Assembly (NCBI GenBank): GCA_041648955.1 | Contig: JBAZOD010000020.1 | Location: 1 to 16,041, forward strand | Direction of reading: 5' to 3' | DNA: 16,041 nt | Source: JBAZOD01 sp041648955 | Lineage (GTDB): Bacteria > Patescibacteriota > Patescibacteriia > Patescibacteriales > JAQTRU01 | In this document: positions 12,334 through 16,041 of the stretch, one piece after another | Layout: each line of letters starts with the position of its first letter | Position numbering within the stretch: position 1 is the first letter of the stretch | Notes under the pieces: generated by a model | The model's database searches: none | Seen by the model: the letters and a program-made list of their open reading frames with translations, nothing else | Told to the model about the DNA's origin: nothing | Program-made: the position numbers and the translations under genes

Positions 12334-12367
12334 AAACCTGACGTCCTAACCACTAGACGAAGGGACC
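12296..12367 (-). tRNA. tRNA-Glu (UUC)
   Basis: On the minus strand it runs from GGTCCCT to AGGGACT plus discriminator A. The D-arm region GTCTAGTGGTTAGGAC, anticodon loop TTTTCAT with anticodon TTC (Glu), and the T-arm GGGGTTCGATTCCCC are all present. No CCA is encoded. Two oddities are a G1-U72 wobble closing the acceptor and a U-U at the top of the anticodon stem. Its 3' 16 nt plus the next base (12295-12311) recur at 2025 and 4415. It has its own promoter and terminator. Confidence 0.93.
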
Positions 12368-12412
12368 GAAAGCTTCCGCAAAATAAAAATCTAAGGCTTT
12401 AGATTTAGTTAT

Positions 12413-12441
12413 ATCTTATATAAAAATAGGGGTATTGTCAA
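12413..12441 (-). promoter_or_regulatory. Promoter of tRNA-Glu
   Basis: On the minus strand TTGACA (12441-12436), 17-bp spacer, TAAGAT (12418-12413); start near 12406, about 40 nt before the tRNA. The tRNA-Cys promoter has the same TAAGAT -10. Confidence 0.65.
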
Positions 12442-12469
12442 TTACTGAGGTAAGCTTAAATGCAATTTA

Positions 12470-12498
12470 TTGACAATATTAATTTAGCGTGGTAATAT
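12470..12498 (+). promoter_or_regulatory. Promoter of the secreted-protein gene
   Basis: TTGACA (12470-12475), 17-bp spacer, TAATAT (12493-12498). The start near 12505 lies downstream of the ATG at 12489, so translation must begin at the ATG at 12555. Confidence 0.65.
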
Positions 12499-12554
12499 TG
12501 TTTATTCTTTTAAAACCCCAAAAAAAATCCAGTTTAAACCTAATTCAGAAAATC

Positions 12555-13082
12555 ATGAAAAATTTCAACAAAATTATCCTTATCATGGCGATCCTTATGT
12601 CGCCTTTAGTGCCGGCCTTCTGGCTGTACGCCGCCAGCGTTAGTACGAGCGCCACCGTCCAGGTTTATCAGCAGGAAACGTCCTGCCCCCAGCCCCAGGC
12701 AACCGGTAATCAGACTACCACGATCCTGAAAGGGATCTTATTCTTCGATAAGAAAAATGTCGGAGAGACGGGAGAGCGGATGCATTTCGAATTCTACCTC
12801 GACGATCAGAACATTGTCCTGCTCCGACTTTATGACTACCGCGGGAAGGAACAGCCGTCTGTAAGCCAAGTGCCGCTAAGCTACGTTCGGGCTATCCAAA
12901 TGATCATCGAGAAGAGATGGAAAGAGTCTGATCTCAGTTCGGCGGGCAACAACGCGATTCTGACCGTCCTCCAGAAGAAGAAGAATATGGAGCTCCTCAA
13001 GGAGTGCCAGACTATCTCCAATGACATGAAGAAGCTGTTTTCCAAGGGAGATATTACAATCACGTCCTGGAAAGCGAACTAA
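12555..13082 (+). CDS. Hypothetical exported protein (about 175 aa)
   Basis: An open frame begins at 12489, but the promoter predicts transcription from about 12505, so the start is set at 12555 (MKNFNKIILIMAILMSPLVP). This gives a signal peptide with a cleavage-like site near YAAS-VSTS. The mature protein has about 145 residues with SCPQPQATG near its start, a beta-rich middle (GERMHFEFYLDDQNIVLLRLYD, in parts) and a helical end (VLQKKKNMELLKECQTISND). I recognise no family. From about 12590 the codons are visibly richer in G and C than in all neighbouring genes, suggesting transfer or different selection. A terminator follows at 13083-13107. An overlapping 236-aa frame on the other strand is a shadow of this gene and tsaD. 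Confidence 0.65.
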   Translation: MKNFNKIILIMAILMSPLVPAFWLYAASVSTSATVQVYQQETSCPQPQATGNQTTTILKGILFFDKKNVGETGERMHFEFYLDDQNIVLLRLYDYRGKEQPSVSQVPLSYVRAIQMIIEKRWKESDLSSAGNNAILTVLQKKKNMELLKECQTISNDMKKLFSKGDITITSWKAN

Positions 13083-13107
13083 AAAAAGAGCTCCGGCTCT
13101 TTTTTCA
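13083..13107. terminator. Terminator after the exported-protein gene
   Basis: AAAAAAGAGC / GCTCTTTTTT, 10 bp with a 4-nt loop, directly after the stop codon. Confidence 0.75.
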
Positions 13108-13111
13108 TAAT

Positions 13112-13139
13112 TTGAATTTTTCTTAAAATCCCCTACAAT
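13112..13139 (+). promoter_or_regulatory. Promoter of tsaD (leaderless mRNA)
   Basis: TTGAAT (13112-13117), 16-bp spacer, TACAAT (13134-13139). The ATG at 13147 lies 7 nt after the -10, so the transcript would start at or next to the start codon. Confidence 0.5.
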
Positions 13140-13146
13140 AATATAT

Positions 13147-14184
13147 ATGATCATATTGGGAATAGAAACTAGCTGTGATGAAACAGCCGCCTCTATAATT
13201 AAAGCCAATTCTAAAACTGGCCGAATTTTAGTTTTATCTAATGTCATTTCTTCGCAAATTGAAATCCATAAGAAATACGGCGGTGTCGTGCCGGAAGTGG
13301 CCGCTCGCGAACATGTTTTAAATATCTTGCCGGTTGTTAATGAGTCTTTACAAAAGGCCAAAATAACTCCGGCTAAAATAGATTTAATCGCTGTTACTAA
13401 GGGTCCGGGGTTAATAACCTCTTTAATTACCGGCCTGGAAACGGTGCGTACCCTGTCGTTTGCTTGGCAAAAACCGGTTCTAGAAATTAACCATATTGAA
13501 GGCCACATTTTTTCTAACTTCATTAGTCCTAAAACAAAAATCAACTTCCCCGCTTTAATTTTAACTGTTTCCGGCGGGCACACCAATCTAGTTTTAATGG
13601 ATAAAAATAAGAAAATTAAAATTATCGGGGAAACTTTAGATGACGCAGCGGGTGAAGCTTATGATAAGGGCGCAAAGATGTTAAATCTTGTTTATCCGGG
13701 CGGACCGCTTATCGCCCGACAAGCGGATATTTTTAAGAAGTCTAAAAAAACAACCAAACTCATCTTTCCTCGACCAATGTTAAATTCTAATAATTTTGAT
13801 TTTTCTTTCTCTGGCTTAAAGACCGCTTTACTCTATCAACTGCAGAAGGATCCGACTTGGAAAAAAAGAACACCGGAATACTGTTTTGCTTATCAACAAG
13901 CGATCATTGATATTTTAACTGCTAAAACTTTAAAAGCCGCTAAAAAATTTAAAGTTAAAACGGTTATGCTTTCCGGCGGGGTAAGCGCGAACCAAGAGTT
14001 AAGAGAGTGTTTGTCTGAAGCCGTCAAAAAGTCTTTATTGCGAGTTAATTTCCTAGTTCCCGCCCAAGAATACACAACCGATAACGCGGTCATGATCGCG
14101 GCGGCGGCGGTCTTTAAGATGAAATCCCGAAAACTTAGTCGCTTTAATCACTTAAAAGTTGACCCCAGTTTACAACTTAAATAA
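13147..14184 (+). CDS. tsaD: tRNA N6-threonylcarbamoyladenosine transferase TsaD
   Basis: TsaD transfers the threonylcarbamoyl group from threonylcarbamoyl-AMP to A37 of tRNAs that read ANN codons, working in bacteria with TsaB and TsaE (not in this window). The 345-aa length is standard. Signatures are clear: N-terminal LGIETSCDETA (4-14), the metal-binding histidines in HIEGH (116 and 120), the phosphate-binding VSGGHTNLVL (141-150), ETLDDAAGEAYDKGAKML (162-179), and the C-terminal LSGGVSANQELR. No residue of the active site appears lost. It is probably read from the promoter at 13112-13139 without a leader. Its 3' end overlaps the promoter of tRNA-Cys. Confidence 0.97.
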   Translation: MIILGIETSCDETAASIIKANSKTGRILVLSNVISSQIEIHKKYGGVVPEVAAREHVLNILPVVNESLQKAKITPAKIDLIAVTKGPGLITSLITGLETVRTLSFAWQKPVLEINHIEGHIFSNFISPKTKINFPALILTVSGGHTNLVLMDKNKKIKIIGETLDDAAGEAYDKGAKMLNLVYPGGPLIARQADIFKKSKKTTKLIFPRPMLNSNNFDFSFSGLKTALLYQLQKDPTWKKRTPEYCFAYQQAIIDILTAKTLKAAKKFKVKTVMLSGGVSANQELRECLSEAVKKSLLRVNFLVPAQEYTTDNAVMIAAAAVFKMKSRKLSRFNHLKVDPSLQLK

Positions 14185-14187
14185 GAT
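14159..14187 (+). promoter_or_regulatory. Promoter of tRNA-Cys
   Basis: TTGACC (14159-14164), 17-bp spacer, TAAGAT (14182-14187), overlapping the tsaD stop. Start near 14194, 35 nt before the tRNA. Confidence 0.6.
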
Positions 14188-14228
14188 AGGTTAAAATTCA
14201 AATACCCAGTTTTTAAAAGACCATGTCC

Positions 14229-14302
14229 GGCTCGATGGCGAAGTGGTCCAACGCTGCAGTTTGCAAAACTGCCATTCGTGGGTTCGACTCCCACTCGAGC
14301 CT
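14229..14302 (+). tRNA. tRNA-Cys (GCA)
   Basis: Acceptor GGCTCGA (14229-14235) pairs with TCGAGCC (14295-14301), discriminator T. The anticodon stem GCAGT/ACTGC encloses loop TTGCAAA with anticodon GCA. The T-arm GTGGGTTCGACTCCCAC is canonical. CCA is not encoded. The 3' 16 nt plus one base (14287-14303) are repeated at 14491-14507. Confidence 0.95.
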
Positions 14303-14340
14303 CAAATAAAAGAACGACCAAAGGTCGTTTTTTTATTTGA
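14302..14340. terminator. tRNA-Cys terminator, 18-bp hairpin
   Basis: Arms 14302-14319 and 14323-14340 pair over 18 bp with one G-T and loop AAA. The right arm contains TTTTTTT. Confidence 0.85.
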
Positions 14341-14350
14341 GATATTGATT

Positions 14351-14507
14351 GGAGTCGAACTAGCTTGAAGCGAGCTTAGCCAAAGGTCAGCAGACCGAGG
14401 CGTAGCGAGCGTCGGACGAAGCTCCGGGGGAGCTTCGGACGCAAGCTCTGGACAACGAACGAGCCCGCGACGGCGGGCGAGTGAGGCGGAACTCCCACTC
14501 GAGCCTC
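14351..14507 (+). repeat. tRNA-tail structured element C (tRNA-Cys type)
   Basis: It starts GGAGTCGAAC, the inverse of the tRNA-Cys T-arm, and ends ACTCCCACTCGAGCCTC (14491-14507), identical over 17 nt to the tRNA-Cys end. The core hairpin is CGAAGCTCC (14417-14425) / GGAGCTTCG (14429-14437), flanked by GTCGGA and CGGACGCAA and followed by CTCTGGACAACGAACGAGC. Element B has the same framework with a different stem. There is no tRNA 5' half and no credible ORF. Confidence 0.8.
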
Positions 14508-14511
14508 TAAA

Positions 14512-14544
14512 AAATAAAACACCAGCGCGGTGTTTTATTTTTTT
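14512..14544 (+). terminator. Terminator after element C
   Basis: AAATAAAACACC (14512-14523) / GGTGTTTTATTT (14529-14540) followed by TTTT. Confidence 0.8.
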
Positions 14545-14552
14545 ATTGGTTG

Positions 14553-14735
14553 AGGGAGTCGAACTGGTAGCGAGCGAGATATAAGGAGGAGCCTGCCTGC
14601 CGGCAGGCAGGCGGAAGCGACGACGAATAATCAAGCGACGATAAACGCGCCCAACGGAAGCGTTTAGCGGCTACCCTGGGCAAGTGAGTGAGGCGCTTTC
14701 CGGCACCGAGCGAGCGCGATACGACCACCGAGCCT
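14553..14735 (+). repeat. tRNA-tail structured element D (tRNA-Cys-like)
   Basis: It starts GGGAGTCGAACTGG and ends CGACCACCGAGCCTCC, a diverged tRNA-Cys-type tail. It contains the palindrome at 14591-14612, the hairpin TAAACGC (14642-14648) / GCGTTTA (14660-14666) and CCCTGGGCAAGTGAGTGAGG. The segment GCGACGATAAACGCG...GCGTTTAGCGG is shared with element A on the other side of the window. Confidence 0.78.
14591..14612. repeat. Perfect 22-bp palindrome, copy 2
   Basis: Contains CCTGCCTGCCGGCAGGCAGG (14592-14611), identical to 4449-4468, and pairs one more base on each side. Confidence 0.85.
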
Positions 14736-14774
14736 CCAAACAAAGAATACCCCAAAGGAGTATTCTTTGTTTGG
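14736..14774. terminator. Terminator hairpin after element D
   Basis: Perfect 15-bp stem CCAAACAAAGAATAC (14736-14750) / GTATTCTTTGTTTGG (14760-14774). Nothing recognisable lies between 14775 and 14808. Confidence 0.75.
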
Positions 14775-14808
14775 ATATTTTAGGTACATGTAGGATTGGT
14801 CGAATTTT

Positions 14809-14842
14809 AAAAAAGAACCGTTAATATATTAAAAAACGGTTC
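14809..14842 (-). terminator. Terminator of the lipoprotein gene
   Basis: Stem GAACCGTT (14815-14822) / AACGGTTC (14835-14842); on the minus strand it is followed by TTTTTT. It lies about 36 nt past the lipoprotein stop. Confidence 0.75.
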
Positions 14843-14877
14843 CTATTCATTTTTTAGAATATTACGAGGCGCAATAT

Positions 14878-15741
14878 CTATTGGTTCAGGGAAAACTCAA
14901 TTCCATCCAAACCATTTGTCCAGGATGACACATAGGTGTTTGCGTCAACCATGCCCGAAAAACCACCATCATTACTGATCAGATAGCACGCTTTGTAGTA
15001 AGAAATATTATTACTTAAAGTGTCGGAATTCATGACGAAGTAGTAATATGTCCCCACGGTAGAGTTAGAGAGCGGCCATTTTTTTGCTTTGATGCAATAG
15101 AAATTATAATACCCCGCGACCCCATCAACAAAAGATAATAAATTCAAATACGCCTGATTTTCAGTGATCGGCGCTTCGTATTTAAAATACACAAAGAATA
15201 TTTTTTCAAATCCGCCGCCAGCGGCGTATAATTCTTTTTTTTCCATGCGGAAGATACTATTATCCTGCGGTCCATCTCCAACTTTTCCGGGAATTCCATT
15301 AACAGCGATATAAAACACCATTAAGGTGTCGGTAGTTTGCCAATTTACAAATTTGCCGAAGATCACTTTATAAAGGCCATATTCTTCAAACCGATGTGCG
15401 ATTTGATCGCCGTTATATGAGTTTTGTGCCGATGTCGATTGATAATTATCCGGATTATCAGAGACCTCTTGAATTATTTCCCAGTTACCCTTAAGCGGTT
15501 GTCCAAACAAATCTTCGGCATACATGAAGTTATTGATATCAATGGGCGATGACACGGTGTCGCCAGCAGCGATTTGGATGGAACCGGATTTTTCTCCCCG
15601 AGAAATAAAAATCTTAACTTTTTCTTTGGGGGTCTGAACTTGCGTTTGGGCGAATTCAGGTTCGGGAGTTTCGCTTTTTTTACATCCCGATAACATAGCC
15701 ACAATGACTAAAATGGCAACAAATAAAACTGACTTTTTCAT
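14878..15741 (-). CDS. Predicted lipoprotein (287 aa), function unknown
   Basis: The N-terminus MKKSVLFVAILVIVAMLSGC is a lipoprotein signal peptide with lipobox LSGC and Cys20 as the lipidated residue, followed by a polar linker to about residue 42. The rest is soluble and beta-rich. Residues about 45-155 look like an Ig-type fold (KVKIFISRGEKSGSIQIAAG, GLYKVIFGKFVNWQTTDTLM, YIAVNG). The C-terminal half is rich in Tyr, Phe and Asn and ends DGIEFSLNQ. I recognise no enzyme motif and no named family. The gene has a strong minus-strand promoter (15876-15904), a leader hairpin (15768-15824) and a terminator (14809-14842), so it is monocistronic. An IS30 transposase gene ends about 180 bp upstream. 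Confidence 0.8.
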   Translation of the reverse strand: MKKSVLFVAILVIVAMLSGCKKSETPEPEFAQTQVQTPKEKVKIFISRGEKSGSIQIAAGDTVSSPIDINNFMYAEDLFGQPLKGNWEIIQEVSDNPDNYQSTSAQNSYNGDQIAHRFEEYGLYKVIFGKFVNWQTTDTLMVFYIAVNGIPGKVGDGPQDNSIFRMEKKELYAAGGGFEKIFFVYFKYEAPITENQAYLNLLSFVDGVAGYYNFYCIKAKKWPLSNSTVGTYYYFVMNSDTLSNNISYYKACYLISNDGGFSGMVDANTYVSSWTNGLDGIEFSLNQ

Positions 15742-15767
15742 CTTTTTGGGGTTTAAAATTAATAAAA

Positions 15768-15824
15768 CTTGAGTTAATAATTAAAGCCACCTAAGTTTCA
15801 GCTGGTTTTAATAATTAACTCAAG
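15768..15824 (-). promoter_or_regulatory. Leader hairpin upstream of lipoprotein
   Basis: Inverted arms 15768-15789 and 15803-15824 match at 20 of 22 positions around a 13-nt loop. On the minus strand the hairpin is followed by TTTTATTAATTTT. It lies between the promoter and the ATG at 15741, so it could act as an attenuator; alternatively it ends read-through from the transposase gene. Confidence 0.5.
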
Positions 15825-15875
15825 CCACCCAATTAGCGGAAAACCTTGTTTTTTAAAGATCTTTAATAACTTTAG

Positions 15876-15904
15876 ATAATACCACAGCATTTAAACAATG
15901 TCAA
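15876..15904 (-). promoter_or_regulatory. Promoter of the lipoprotein gene
   Basis: On the minus strand TTGACA (15904-15899), 17-bp spacer, TATTAT (15881-15876). Start near 15869, giving a leader of about 128 nt. Confidence 0.65.
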
Positions 15905-15921
15905 CTAAACATAAGGTACAT

Positions 15922-16041
15922 TCAACCTAGAAGTGCAACACCTGTCTTTTCATAGAATACCTCATAAGGGGTCTTCCAGCCAAATCTCTTTCTGGGTCGG
16001 GAATTAATTAGGTATTCAATATATTTAATTTGTTTGTTAGA
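15922..16041 (-). mobile_element. IS30-family transposase, C-terminal 39 aa plus stop
   Basis: The minus strand at the right edge reads SNKQIKYIEYLINSRPRKRF followed by GWKTPYEVFYEKTGVALLG and a stop at 15924-15922. NSRPRKRFGWKTPYEVF is the conserved end of IS30-family DDE transposases, just after the catalytic glutamate region. The gene continues outside the window, so completeness and the far terminal repeat cannot be judged. I could not identify the near inverted repeat between 15825 and 15921. Confidence 0.85.

Noticed and set aside
12876..13586. 236-aa minus-strand reading frame
   Set aside because: It overlaps both the exported-protein gene and the certain tsaD gene, has no recognisable domain, and is a shadow frame.
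14302..14755. Minus-strand frames across elements C and D
   Set aside because: They read through terminators, tRNA tails and the palindrome; composition is that of translated repeats.

Overview
The window looks like a chromosomal segment of a low-GC bacterium, most likely a member of the Patescibacteria (Candidate Phyla Radiation). That placement is an inference. It rests on AT-rich genes with almost no Shine-Dalgarno sequences, two tRNA genes without an encoded CCA, a secreted CARDB protein with a C-terminal domain I associate with this group, and the palindrome CCTGCCTGCCGGCAGGCAGG in intergenic DNA. No rRNA or other taxonomic marker settles it.

Layout. Positions 1-1000 hold one unrecognised minus-strand gene between terminators and the first copy of a short repeat, R. 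Positions 1000-4740 hold a TrmH/SpoU-type RNA methyltransferase and a secreted three-repeat CARDB protein. The CARDB gene is bracketed by two direct composite repeats (terminator, tRNA-Glu 3' end, structured GC-rich element, terminator, R). Positions 4742-9117 are a DNA-modification island. One arm is a tight minus-strand operon: a DpnA-like adenine methyltransferase, a PD-(D/E)XK nuclease, a stand-alone Cas2-like (SinR/VapD-type) protein and a one-helix coiled-coil membrane protein. The divergent plus-strand arm is a ParB-like protein followed at once by a D12-class adenine methyltransferase.

Positions 9160-12367 look like an integrated mobile element: a promoter and terminator for a small RNA, a very structured origin-like region, a two-tyrosine HUH replication initiator flanked by direct repeats, a 52-aa ORF, a leader RNA with two mutually exclusive long helices, and a large serine recombinase. 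The recombinase frame runs into the 3' half of tRNA-Glu(UUC). Copies of the last 17 nt of that tRNA plus its neighbour recur at 4415 and 2025 in the same orientation, so the island 4415-12311 may be one or more elements accreted at tRNA-Glu. Positions 12470-16041 return to housekeeping content (an orphan secreted protein, tsaD, tRNA-Cys), then two more tRNA-tail elements in tandem, a lipoprotein, and the C-terminus of an IS30-family transposase at the right edge.

The most unusual feature is a family of four elements (2025-2184, 4415-4598, 14351-14507, 14553-14735). Each starts with an inverted tRNA T-arm fragment, carries a hairpin whose arms differ in sequence between copies but keep pairing, ends with the 3' end of a tRNA (Glu or Cys type), and is followed by an individual terminator hairpin. 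The second is the leader at 10651-10790 ahead of the recombinase. The third is the pairing of two methyltransferase modules with a Cas2-like protein and a ParB-like protein.
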